Shown: positions 34,977 through 41,646, counted from the first letter of the stretch. The stretch: DNA of 64,000 nt from Pseudobutyrivibrio xylanivorans (GCF_010906925.1 NZ_VTVE01000001.1:186001-250000); one strand, 5' to 3'. Program-made: numbers and translations. Notes: generated from the sequence alone by a model not told the origin.

Positions 34977-34995
34977 TGGACCAGGAATGGTAAAA
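34976..34995 (+). repeat. Chimeric repeat fragment
   Basis: ATGGACCAGG, the left end of the short element, runs directly into GGAATGGTAAAA, the outer end of the ~100-nt repeat as oriented in copies C and D. It looks like a recombination junction of the two families. Confidence 0.55.
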
Positions 34996-35095
34996 AAAGA
35001 TAGTAAAAGTCCTATGGTTTTTGCAAATTGAATTGCGAAAGTCATAGGACTTTTGTTATAATTATTGCAAAAGAGATAGGAGTTGCAATGTCGTT

Positions 35096-36418
35096 ATGTA
35101 TAGAGAAATAATAAATGATTTGAAAAAATGGAGGGATAAGTCACGAAGGAAGCCGTTGATTCTTACTGGAGTAAGACAATGTGGAAAGACTTATATTGTG
35201 GATGAGTTTGCTCGTAGTAATTTTGAAAGTTATGTATATGTTAACTTTGAGTCTGAGGAGACTCTTTCTGCAATTTTCGATTACGACTTCGATGTGAATA
35301 GGATAATAAAGGAGTTGGAGCGTCATTTTAAGACAGAGATTATTCCTGGAAAAACGCTGGTTTTCTTTGATGAGATTCAAGAGTGTACCAGGGCAATAAC
35401 CTCATTAAAATACTTTTGCGAGCAAATGAGGGATTTGCATATAGTATGTGCTGGGTCACTACTGGGAGTTGCCCTGAAGAAAAAACAGATTTCATTCCCC
35501 GTTGGTAAGGTAAACCGCTTACAGCTTTATCCAATGAGTTTTAAGGAATTTATAATTGCAAATGATAAAGCGGATTTGATTGACACTTTTAAAGAGTGGC
35601 CAACAGATCGTGAAATCCCTAAGTTATATACGGCTCAAATGGAGGAATTACTTAAGAATTACTATATCGTTGGGGGCATGCCAGAAGTTGTAAAGACTTG
35701 GATCGAAAACCATGATTACGAAGAGGTCGAAGAGGTTCAGAAGGAAATCTTAAATGATTATGCTGATGATTTTTCAAAGCATGCACCACTTACAGATATT
35801 CCAAAAATCAGATGGATCTGGGATTCGGTTCCAGTACAACTCGCAAAAGAGAATAATAAATTTATCTTTTCGCATGTAAAAGAGGGAAAACGTTCTGCAG
35901 AATTGGAGGATGCTTTACAGTGGCTAGTGGATGCAGGATTACTTATTAAGACCGAGTTGGTAGAAAAACCTGAAATACCTTTAGAAGGAGCCTCTGATAA
36001 AACCTATTTCAAAGTATATATGTCTGATGTTGGATTACTGCGGGCAAAATCAAAAGTATCCGTAAATACGATATTGGAAGAGTCTGACTTATATATTAGA
36101 TATAAGGGCGCATTTGCAGAAAACTATGTTTTGAATGAATTAAAATCAATAGGGAAAGCTCCATTTTTCTGGCGTTCCGGAAACACGGCAGAGGTAGATT
36201 TCATTTACGAAGAAGAAGGAGAGATTGTACCAGTAGAGGTAAAAGCTGCAGATAATACACAAGCAAAGAGTTATAAGCAGTTTTGTAAAAAGTATCAACC
36301 AAAGAAAGGATTAAAACTTTCTAGGAAAAATATTGCTGAGAATCTTTGCGAGGCAACCTTAACATTTAATATTCCGCTGTATTTAGAATGGAATATTGAT
36401 AGTTACATCAAGGGGTGA
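35096..36418 (+). CDS. AAA_14/DUF4143-type ATPase
   Basis: A 440-residue protein. LTGVRQCGKTYIVDEFA (about 23-39) is Walker A and TLVFFDEIQECTRAI (about 85-99) Walker B; CAGSLLGVAL follows as sensor 1. The C-terminal third (KGAFAENYVLNELKS...FFWRSGNTAEVDFIYEEEGE) is the DUF4143 domain, a PD-(D/E)xK-like fold with E-VDF and VPVEVKA. These ATPases are widespread and poorly understood, possibly linked to nucleic-acid transactions. The TGA stop is shared with the start of palindromic element copy 2. Confidence 0.85.
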   Translation: MYREIINDLKKWRDKSRRKPLILTGVRQCGKTYIVDEFARSNFESYVYVNFESEETLSAIFDYDFDVNRIIKELERHFKTEIIPGKTLVFFDEIQECTRAITSLKYFCEQMRDLHIVCAGSLLGVALKKKQISFPVGKVNRLQLYPMSFKEFIIANDKADLIDTFKEWPTDREIPKLYTAQMEELLKNYYIVGGMPEVVKTWIENHDYEEVEEVQKEILNDYADDFSKHAPLTDIPKIRWIWDSVPVQLAKENNKFIFSHVKEGKRSAELEDALQWLVDAGLLIKTELVEKPEIPLEGASDKTYFKVYMSDVGLLRAKSKVSVNTILEESDLYIRYKGAFAENYVLNELKSIGKAPFFWRSGNTAEVDFIYEEEGEIVPVEVKAADNTQAKSYKQFCKKYQPKKGLKLSRKNIAENLCEATLTFNIPLYLEWNIDSYIKG

Positions 36419-36449
36419 TGGACCAGGGGGACGGGGTTAGTGGACCATT
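36418..36449 (+). repeat. Short palindromic element, copy 2
   Basis: ATGGACCA...TGGACCAT with the standard core. It begins on the last base of the ATPase stop codon. Confidence 0.9.
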
Positions 36450-36468
36450 ATTACAAGAGGAGGTTTTT

Positions 36469-37032
36469 ATGAAGAATTTTCTAATGAAAAGAGTTAATGT
36501 GTGTGTGTGTGCTTTTATTTTAATAAGCAGCGCTTTATTTTCTGCATGTGGGAAGGATAATAATGAAGAGGCATCTGTAGTGTATTCAGAACTAAAAGCT
36601 GATGCTAGTGAGGAGCAAGATGTTGTTACTTCAAATATAGGAGATGAGCAAATGGCAAATGAAGAATTATCAAAAGGAATTATTAACATTTCGATTGATC
36701 ATGTGGATCAAGCCGTTGAATGGGAAGATAATGAATCGGTTGAAGCCCTTGAAAATCTGATCGATGAAAAGGGTTCTTTGACGATTCAGATGAGGATGTA
36801 TAGTGATTTTGAGCAGGTGGGTTCACTTGGAGCAGATATAACAAGTGACGATGTACAGATGACTACAGGGCCTGGAGATATTGTTCTTTATAATGGGAAT
36901 CAGATTGTTATCTTTTATGGGTCAAACACTTGGGCATATACAAAACTTGGGAAGCTTAAGGCGTCGCAAGAGGAGCTGGAGAGTATGTTGGCCAATGGAG
37001 ATGTGGAAGTGTTTCTTAGTTTGAGTGAATAG
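36469..37032 (+). CDS. Secreted lipoprotein, unknown
   Basis: A 187-residue protein. ATG 36469 follows AGAGGAGG; a longer reading that begins inside the palindromic element was rejected. The signal ends FSACGK with Cys about 27. An acidic linker follows, then a beta-rich domain (GIINISIDHVDQAVEWEDNE...LTIQMRMYSDFEQVGSLGAD...GDIVLYNGNQIVIFYGSNTWAYTKLGKL) resembling cyclophilin-like (DUF4367/cyclophil_like) folds. It should be attached outside the cell membrane. The domain name is uncertain. Confidence 0.7.
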   Translation: MKNFLMKRVNVCVCAFILISSALFSACGKDNNEEASVVYSELKADASEEQDVVTSNIGDEQMANEELSKGIINISIDHVDQAVEWEDNESVEALENLIDEKGSLTIQMRMYSDFEQVGSLGADITSDDVQMTTGPGDIVLYNGNQIVIFYGSNTWAYTKLGKLKASQEELESMLANGDVEVFLSLSE

Positions 37033-37063
37033 TACAAAAAAACATGAGAGGTGAAGTATAGAT

Positions 37064-37285
37064 ATGTCGGAGAATCAATCATCGGTTTCATTTTGCACAT
37101 GCACAGACACGGCATGTCCATGTCATCCTACCAATCATGACAAGGGATGTACACCATGCATAGCCAAGAACTTGGCCCAGCGGGAGATACCTAGCTGCTT
37201 CTTTAAGAAGGCTGGTGGGCAGAAGCCTACGAAGGATTGGTACTTTGAGGATTTTGCGGCGCTGATAAATCTTAATGGAAAATAA
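37064..37285 (+). CDS. Small Cys-rich protein (DUF6485-like)
   Basis: A 73-residue protein with seven Cys in the first 50 residues (FCTCTDTACPCHPTNHDKGC then TPCIAKNLAQREIPSCFFKK). Small proteins of this pattern occur widely in Clostridia and probably bind zinc or a cluster. The function is unknown. Repeat copy D begins 12 nt downstream. Confidence 0.65.
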   Translation: MSENQSSVSFCTCTDTACPCHPTNHDKGCTPCIAKNLAQREIPSCFFKKAGGQKPTKDWYFEDFAALINLNGK

Positions 37286-37297
37286 AATTTTATAATA

Positions 37298-37395
37298 CAT
37301 CGGCGAAGCCGATTACAATCCTTCCTTGCGGGCGCTAGCCCGTGGTCTGTGGAGCTCGGGCAGACCTGGCCGCGGAGCGGGCTGCTAGGAATGGT
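37298..37395 (-). repeat. Dispersed ~100-nt structured repeat, copy D (inverted)
   Basis: Same orientation as copy C. In the A orientation its central stem is CGGGC-TAGC-GCCCG. A second segment (CCCGCTCCGCGGCC) differs from the other copies. It lies between the Cys-rich protein and the acetyltransferase. Confidence 0.85.
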
Positions 37396-37426
37396 AAAAT
37401 ACGTGTGTAAAATATAGGAGGCCAAC

Positions 37427-37861
37427 ATGGTACGAGAGGTTACATTTGAAGATTTAGATTCGATGCTGGAACTGTATCTTTTCCTTCATGAGAAGAGCAT
37501 TCCGGAGCATGATGAACATCTTGCTGAGATTTGGGAGAAGATTCTTACTGACGAGGATTATCACCTGATTGTAAATGAAGTGGATGGCAAGATAGTGTCG
37601 TCATGCACCTGCATTATCATTCCGAATCTTACCTGGAATGTGAGACCATATGCCTTTGTGGAGAATGTGGTGACCCACGAGGATTACCGTAAATGCGGAT
37701 ATGCCAGGGCTTGCCTTGACTATGCGAAGAGCGTTGCCCAGGAGGCGGATTGCTATAAGATATTCCTGATGACTGGGGCGAAGGATGCCGAGACGCTGGG
37801 GTTCTATGAGCACGCTGGGTACAATAGTGGGGATAAGACTGGGTTTATTCAGTGGCTGTGA
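37427..37861 (+). CDS. GNAT-family N-acetyltransferase
   Basis: A 144-residue single GNAT domain. VENVVTHEDYRKCGYARACLDYA (about 82-104) is motif A, binding acetyl-CoA (Q/RxxGxG/A type), and ETLGFYEHAGYNSGDKTGF near the end is motif B. Good AGGAGG site. It would transfer acetyl groups to a small amine or protein; the substrate is unknown. Confidence 0.85.
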   Translation: MVREVTFEDLDSMLELYLFLHEKSIPEHDEHLAEIWEKILTDEDYHLIVNEVDGKIVSSCTCIIIPNLTWNVRPYAFVENVVTHEDYRKCGYARACLDYAKSVAQEADCYKIFLMTGAKDAETLGFYEHAGYNSGDKTGFIQWL

Positions 37862-37898
37862 TTGAAGTGCTTAAAAGGAGGCCTTGGAGGTGAGTAAT

Positions 37899-38075
37899 AT
37901 GAGCGATAACAGAGTATTTAATAGTATTATGACAGGTCTTAATGAAGCACTTGAGGATGCTCAGAGTGAAAAACCTATTCTTAAAAGACATAAGATTGTG
38001 GTAGAGCCTGTTAAAATATATGAAGCAGCAGGAGTTAAGAAAATAAGAAATTCAACTGGAGTGTCTCAGAAGTAA
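37899..38075 (+). pseudogene. Truncated HigA-like antitoxin (N-terminal part only)
   Basis: 58 codons with a strong GGAGG site. The sequence (MSDNRVFNSIMTGLNEALED...KPILKRHKIVVEPVKIYEAA then GVKKIRNSTGVSQ) matches the N-terminal third of HigA/NadS-type antitoxins. These normally continue from SQ into an HTH domain (…FAxxLGVSxKTVxxWE). Here the reading stops exactly where palindromic element copy 3 begins, so the DNA-binding domain is lost. No toxin gene is adjacent. Confidence 0.7.
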
Positions 38076-38106
38076 TGGACCAGGGGGACGGGGTTAGTGG
38101 TCCATT
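38075..38106 (+). repeat. Short palindromic element, copy 3
   Basis: ATGGACCA...TGGTCCAT, a perfect inverted-end version. It supplies the sequence directly after the truncated antitoxin's TAA and is followed by ACAATCCTTCC, a piece of the ~100-nt repeat. Confidence 0.9.
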
Positions 38107-38202
38107 ACAATCCTTCCGTTAAAAGTGAACAGACTACAAATTAAGAAATAAGCGAATTCTTTACAAAAGACTATAATCTTGTTAACATACTTATACAAAT
38201 AA

Positions 38203-38325
38203 GAGGTATTTGAGGTGGTAAATTTCGTTGCAACCACGCACCCTATGGGTCAAAAGAGATGTTACAGAGGCGACGGTAACCAAATATCTTTTAACGTAAG
38301 GACTCTGAGTATTCAGGGTCCTTTT
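38203..38325 (+). ncRNA. Candidate structured RNA with four-way junction and terminator
   Basis: AGAGGTATTT (38203-38212) pairs with AAATATCTTT (38281-38290) over 10 bp as a closing stem. It encloses three hairpins: GTGGT...ACCAC, ACCC-TAT-GGGT and GTTAC-AGAGGCGACG-GTAAC. A terminator follows, GGACTCTGA-GTAT-TCAGGGTCC plus five T (about 38300-38325). The string ATGGGTCAAAAGA recalls part of the M-box Mg riboswitch, but the other conserved parts are absent. No large gene follows closely, so it may be a free-standing RNA or the leader of a lost gene. Confidence 0.55.
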
Positions 38326-38331
38326 TGATAT

Positions 38332-38360
38332 CATCGGCGGAGCCGATTACAATCCTTCCT
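38332..38360 (-). repeat. Fragment of the ~100-nt repeat (copy E, inverted)
   Basis: CATCGGCGGAGCCGATTACA and AATCCTTCCT match one end of copies C and D, with the apical hairpin kept. A further GGATGGTAA at 38381 resembles the other end, so the middle appears deleted. Confidence 0.7.
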
Positions 38361-38486
38361 TTCTGTTTTGTTTGATAAGGGGATGGTAACGCATTTGTGT
38401 TTTGAATTTGTGAACGGGTTGAATATACGCGTTGCGGGTGGTATCATATATACGCGATGCGTGCTATGGCGCGCTTATATACATGA

Positions 38487-38515
38487 TTGAAATGTACACG
38501 TGTAGCGTGTATAAT
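38487..38515 (+). promoter_or_regulatory. Promoter of the decayed higBA operon
   Basis: TTGAAA (38487-38492), a 17-nt spacer and TATAAT (38510-38515). The palindrome ACACGTGT lies in the spacer, and related CGCG/CGTG-rich strings extend upstream to 38425. It still looks functional. Confidence 0.65.
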
Positions 38516-38601
38516 GGAGTTACATTAATGATCAATTTCGCATATGTTTTACTGAAAAAGATAATGATTTTTATGATGTTGAAATTGTTGATTATCATTA
38601 G
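38515..38601 (+). pseudogene. HigB/RelE-type toxin remnant (C-terminal 28 codons)
   Basis: The frame encodes WSYINDQFRICFTEKDNDFY then DVEIVDYH before TAG, matching the end of HigB toxins (INDQ(Y/F)RICF...DVEIVDYH). No start or N-terminal two thirds is present; the -10 box of the promoter abuts the fragment. TAGGAGG at the stop serves the downstream antitoxin gene as in intact operons. A 61-codon reading in another frame across this DNA is considered spurious. Confidence 0.65.
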
Positions 38602-38609
38602 GAGGTCAT

Positions 38610-38903
38610 ATGGCTAGGCGAATTAGCACACCTACGGTTGGGGAAATATTAAAAGAAGAATTTATGGAACCTATGGGAATATCTGCTTATAAGTTGGCTC
38701 AAGATATTTTTGTGCCAACATCTAGAGTTCAGGATATTTTACATGATAGGAGAAAAATAACGGTTGATACATCTTTGAGGCTAGGAAAGTACTTCGGCGT
38801 TTCTGATGAATATTTCCTTAAGTTGCAAAACGACATTGATATTAGAACTACAAAATTAGCATTAAAAGATGAAATTGCTAAGATTGAGACTATAACAATG
38901 TAA
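38610..38903 (+). CDS. higA: HigA-family antitoxin/regulator
   Basis: A 97-residue protein. STPTVGEILKEEFMEPMGIS then AYKLAQDIFVPTSRVQDILH and DRRKITVDTSLRLGKYFGVS form the XRE-type HTH of HigA/VapI antitoxins, at full length. It remains complete although its toxin is reduced to a 28-codon stub. It may persist as a repressor of its promoter or of other HigBA loci. Confidence 0.85.
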   Translation: MARRISTPTVGEILKEEFMEPMGISAYKLAQDIFVPTSRVQDILHDRRKITVDTSLRLGKYFGVSDEYFLKLQNDIDIRTTKLALKDEIAKIETITM

Positions 38904-38924
38904 ATTTATGGAGCAATAAATATT

Positions 38925-39128
38925 ATGGATGTTCAAAATAGAGACAATAAAGATGTTTTGATTGAGTTAAGAGAGAGTACGGGAATGACAAGACGCGAGT
39001 TTTGTGATTATTTCGGAATTCCATATCGAACCTTGCAGGATTGGGAACTTGGAAATAGAAAAATGCCGGATTATTTATTGAGACTCATGATTTATAAGAT
39101 TAATGTAGAGAAGTTAATGAAAGATTAA
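38925..39128 (+). CDS. Small HTH regulator related to the protein at 11603
   Basis: A 67-residue protein. ELRESTGMTRREFCDYFGIP then YRTLQDWELGNRKMPDYLLR aligns with FLMIREQSGMNRKDFSDWLG of the 92-residue protein at 11603, so the two are paralogues. It follows higA by 21 nt and is likely co-transcribed. The ribosome site is weak. Role: probable transcriptional repressor. Confidence 0.7.
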   Translation: MDVQNRDNKDVLIELRESTGMTRREFCDYFGIPYRTLQDWELGNRKMPDYLLRLMIYKINVEKLMKD

Positions 39129-39160
39129 ACAGAAGGTTGTTTCTGCTCAGAAGCAAGTAA

Positions 39161-39192
39161 TGGACCAGGGGGACGGGGTTAGTGGACCATTT
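39161..39192 (+). repeat. Short palindromic element, copy 4
   Basis: ATGGACCA...TGGACCAT. The flank CTCAGAAGCAAGTA resembles the CTCAGAAGTA before copy 3, so the two copies may share older flanking DNA. Confidence 0.9.
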
Positions 39193-39222
39193 ACGGTTGA
39201 ATTGTTGATGGAGGAGAATAAA

Positions 39223-39987
39223 ATGGCAGACGAGATTTTTGACATCGTAGATGAAAATGGGCAGCCTACTGGCGAGAGGGTGACTAGGTCACAGGCTCAT
39301 GCCAATGGCGTTAGACACAGAACTGCGCACATATGGGTGCTTCGGGAAAATGGGGACAAGACGGAGGTGCTACTGCAGAAGAGGGCACTTAACAAGGATT
39401 CTTTCCCTGGCAGATATGATACTTCATCAGCGGGCCATATCCAGGCGGGAGACGAGCCGCTGGAGTCGGCTATCAGAGAGTTATCGGAGGAGCTTGGTCT
39501 TCAGGTAGTGCCGGAGGATTTGCATTTTGCAGGGACATTTCCTATTCAGTATGAGAAGGAATTCCATGGGAAGCCCTTCAAGGACAATGAAATAGCGTTT
39601 GTGTATGTCTACGACGAGGAGGCAGGTATTGACGATATTACCATTCAGGAGGAAGAGCTGGATGGGGTGGAATGGTTTGAACTGGAAGAGGTGTACAGGG
39701 CTTGCCAGCCGCCGAGAGATGAGAAGTTTTGCGTGCCAATGGGTGGACTTGAGATAGTGCGAAGGTATGTGAAGGAGCGGAAGAGAAGATTCGATAGCGT
39801 GTTTTCATGCATGTGCATTGGCGTATTGATTGGCATCACAATCGGGGCAGCCTTTGGGGTTATTAATTACCGCATTGGAACATGGATGACTGTAGGGATG
39901 ATGCTAGGATTGATTGGAGGATTTGTTGCTTCGCGAACTATTAGGAGAGAGGTTCCTGCTAAAAGTGAGCGTGGAGATGGCGAATGA
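39223..39987 (+). CDS. Nudix hydrolase with C-terminal two-helix membrane tail
   Basis: A 254-residue protein. ATG 39223 follows GGAGGAG; the longer frame through the palindromic element was rejected. FDIVDENGQPTGERVTRSQA is typical of IPP-isomerase-like Nudix proteins. The Nudix box is GHIQAGDEPLESAI then RELSEELG, with Asp in place of the first Glu. After residue about 190 come two hydrophobic helices (CIGVLIGITIGAAFGVI; GTWMTVGMMLGLIGGFVA), unusual for this group. It probably hydrolyses a nucleoside diphosphate derivative near the membrane. Confidence 0.8.
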   Translation: MADEIFDIVDENGQPTGERVTRSQAHANGVRHRTAHIWVLRENGDKTEVLLQKRALNKDSFPGRYDTSSAGHIQAGDEPLESAIRELSEELGLQVVPEDLHFAGTFPIQYEKEFHGKPFKDNEIAFVYVYDEEAGIDDITIQEEELDGVEWFELEEVYRACQPPRDEKFCVPMGGLEIVRRYVKERKRRFDSVFSCMCIGVLIGITIGAAFGVINYRIGTWMTVGMMLGLIGGFVASRTIRREVPAKSERGDGE

Positions 39988-40010
39988 TGAACAAGGAAGG
40001 TAATTATAAT

Positions 40011-40172
40011 ATGTGCAAGGCTGTTATAGATTTGACTAATAAGGGTAGAGCGGAAGGCATAGCTTTTTCGATAAAGAGTATCATGCAATCATTTAACTAT
40101 TCTTTTGAACAGGCATGTGCAGTACTTAAAATTGATGCCAAGGACATGGAACGATATAGAAAAATGATATAG
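40011..40172 (+). CDS. Small protein resembling the tail of Rpn-type nuclease/transposase proteins
   Basis: 53 codons from ATG 40011, or 62 from ATG 39984, which overlaps the Nudix gene. MCKAVIDLTNKGRAEGIAFS then IKSIMQSFNYSFEQACAVL resembles the C-terminal end of PD-(D/E)xK transposase-like proteins of the Rpn family, in which the catalytic domain precedes this part. It is therefore either a free-standing small protein or a remnant. Confidence 0.4.
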   Translation: MCKAVIDLTNKGRAEGIAFSIKSIMQSFNYSFEQACAVLKIDAKDMERYRKMI

Positions 40173-40188
40173 TAGATTAGAAATGTTC

Positions 40189-40222
40189 AAGCCGCAATAG
40201 CTAATGCTACTGCGGCTTGTTT
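40189..40222 (+). terminator. Terminator (duplicated hairpin, copy 1)
   Basis: AAGCCGCAATAGC-TAAT-GCTACTGCGGCTT followed by GTTT. Almost the same hairpin occurs at 41594. Confidence 0.75.
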
Positions 40223-40223
40223 G

Positions 40224-40236
40224 ATGGACCAGGGGC
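40224..40236 (+). repeat. Fragment of the short palindromic element
   Basis: ATGGACCAGGGG only; the rest is replaced by the promoter of the next operon. Confidence 0.6.
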
Positions 40237-40240
40237 TATT

Positions 40241-40269
40241 TTGACAATTACACGATAGCGTGTTATAGT
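40241..40269 (+). promoter_or_regulatory. Promoter and operator of the MNT/HEPN operon
   Basis: TTGACA (40241-40246), a 17-nt spacer and TATAGT (40264-40269). ACACG-ATAG-CGTGT is a perfect inverted repeat inside the spacer, a likely operator for the HTH-containing MNT protein. Confidence 0.8.
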
Positions 40270-40288
40270 CAAAACAGAGGTGAAGATA

Positions 40289-40831
40289 ATGGTAAGTTAT
40301 TATACAGTAAATGAATTTTCTAATTTAACAGGTAAAGATCCTGGTAATATACGTAGAATGCTTATTAATGGTACATTGTCGGGGGAAAAGGTTGGTAGGC
40401 AGTGGCTCATTCCAAAGGATACAACGTTGCCAGCTGATAAAAGACTTAGAAGTGGAAAATATAGGAAGTGGAGACAGAAAGTTATGCTTAATCAGCATAA
40501 TCCAGAGTTGATGCATTCGCTTAAGGAAATGTGTATAAAACTAAGTGAAACCTATGGGGCTAGTTTAGATAGTATAGTACTGTATGGTTCATACGCTAGA
40601 GGCGAAGAGACACCTGAATCAGATGTGGATATCGCAGTTATTCTTAAAGTTGGAAATACAGAAGAAATGCATGACAAAATGGTTGATATAGTTGTTGACT
40701 ATGAATTGGATTTGGCAGTTACGTTATCTGTTGTTCCAATAGATTATGATCAATATGTGGAGTGGAATAAAACACTTCCTTTTTATAAAAATGTTGAGAA
40801 AGAGGGAATTATTTTATGGAAAGCAGCATGA
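40289..40831 (+). CDS. MNT-type nucleotidyltransferase antitoxin with fused N-terminal HTH
   Basis: A 180-residue protein. Residues 1-45 (YYTVNEFSNLTGKDPGNIRR...GTLSGEKVGRQWLIPK) are an excisionase/MerR-like winged helix. Residues about 85-180 are a minimal nucleotidyltransferase with IVLYGSYARGEETPESDVDIAV, the GSxxR...DxD motif. In MNT/HEPN systems this enzyme AMPylates a Tyr of the HEPN toxin and so silences it. The extra HTH would allow autoregulation. It overlaps the HEPN gene by 16 nt. Confidence 0.85.
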   Translation: MVSYYTVNEFSNLTGKDPGNIRRMLINGTLSGEKVGRQWLIPKDTTLPADKRLRSGKYRKWRQKVMLNQHNPELMHSLKEMCIKLSETYGASLDSIVLYGSYARGEETPESDVDIAVILKVGNTEEMHDKMVDIVVDYELDLAVTLSVVPIDYDQYVEWNKTLPFYKNVEKEGIILWKAA

Positions 40832-41220
40832 CTGAGTTAGCGAAGTATAGATTCGAGACAAGCCAAGAAGATTTGTATGACGAAAAGCTCATGTTTGAGA
40901 ATGGAAGGTATAAAAATTCACTGAATAGAGGTTATTATGCAATATTTCATGCCATTAGAGCTGTCAATGCATTGGACGGTTTTGATAGTAGCAAACACAG
41001 TGGTGTTATAGCGCATTTTAATCAGGAGTATGTTAAAAGTGGAGTGTTTCCTAAAGAAGTTTCAAAACTAATAAAAGAGGCTTCTGAAAACAGAGAGAAA
41101 GCTGATTATTTGGACTTCTTTATTGCATCAAAAGATGAAGCTAAAAAACAAATTACAAGAGCAGAGAAAGTTATTGAATATATTGGTGACTATTTAAAAG
41201 GAAAAGGAGTATTAGAATAG
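40816..41220 (+). CDS. HEPN-domain toxin of an MNT/HEPN pair
   Basis: A 134-residue all-alpha protein. NSLNRGYYAIFHAIRAVNAL and SSKHSGVIAHFNQEYVKSG are typical of the HEPN family paired with MNT proteins; ENREKADYLDF holds the conserved R..aDY end. HEPN toxins of this kind are RNases or RNA-modifying proteins. AGAGGGA precedes the ATG by 8 nt inside the antitoxin gene. The pair looks complete and is probably active. Confidence 0.85.
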   Translation: MESSMTELAKYRFETSQEDLYDEKLMFENGRYKNSLNRGYYAIFHAIRAVNALDGFDSSKHSGVIAHFNQEYVKSGVFPKEVSKLIKEASENREKADYLDFFIASKDEAKKQITRAEKVIEYIGDYLKGKGVLE

Positions 41221-41237
41221 AATTGGCCCATGGCGCG

Positions 41238-41269
41238 ATGGACCAGGGGGACGGGGTTAGTGGTCCATT
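41238..41269 (+). repeat. Short palindromic element, copy 5
   Basis: Perfect inverted ends ATGGACCA and TGGTCCAT. Directly after it the frame PFFEKMGFETVTVA then stop (41265-41309) resembles the end of a GNAT acetyltransferase, possibly a gene tail cut by the element. Confidence 0.9.
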
Positions 41270-41593
41270 TTTCGAGAAAATGGGTTTTGAAACGGTCACT
41301 GTGGCATAACTTGAGAGCCGGAATTCAAAACCTACGGGTATAAAATGAAAATGGCGAATATACCCGTAGGGATTTGCGAGTTTTGCTGAGGTGGAGATGC
41401 CTTTGAGGAGCATGGATTGCTGGTTACTACCCAAGATGGAAGTGATGTCTATCATATGGGCTGAGATAATACACAGTGAGTGGATATTTTCAAAATTTTT
41501 ACGGGCGATATGGAAAAAACGCTAAAAAACCCGTAGGTTTGACGAAATGGTACATGGAAGAGATATAAATGTGATATATTAATTATAAAATTG
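41270..41593. other. Intergenic stretch with inverted repeat and possible gene remnants
   Basis: CCTACGGGTAT (41331-41341) and ATACCCGTAGG (41360-41370) form a perfect 11-bp inverted repeat, and ACCCGTAGG recurs at 41529. Between them lies GAATGAAAATGGCG-type sequence. A short frame at 41390-41464 (AFEEHGLLVTTQDGSDVYHMG) has no start and may be the tail of another lost gene. No intact gene is seen. Confidence 0.4.
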
Positions 41594-41627
41594 AAGCCGC
41601 AATAGCATGAGCTACTGCGGCTTGTTT
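41594..41627 (+). terminator. Terminator (duplicated hairpin, copy 2)
   Basis: AAGCCGCAATAGC-ATGA-GCTACTGCGG-CTT followed by GTTT. Arms are identical to the hairpin at 40189; only the loop differs. Confidence 0.7.
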
Positions 41628-41646
41628 AAAAATTTTAGGAGATAAT

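Noticed and set aside
36415-36468. Longer N-terminus (MMDQGDGVSGP...) for the lipoprotein at 36469
   Set aside because: It is a translation of the palindromic element; the signal peptide and AGAGGAGG site fit ATG 36469.
38203-38295. tRNA or M-box riboswitch in the four-way-junction RNA
   Set aside because: No tRNA T-loop or acceptor end is present, and most conserved M-box segments are missing; only a short string matches.
38432-38617. 61-codon hydrophobic open frame
   Set aside because: Another frame of the same DNA encodes an unmistakable HigB C-terminus, and this frame has no ribosome site.
39160-39222. Longer N-terminus (MDQGDGVSGP...) for the Nudix protein
   Set aside because: Again the palindromic element in frame; GGAGGAG before ATG 39223 marks the real start.
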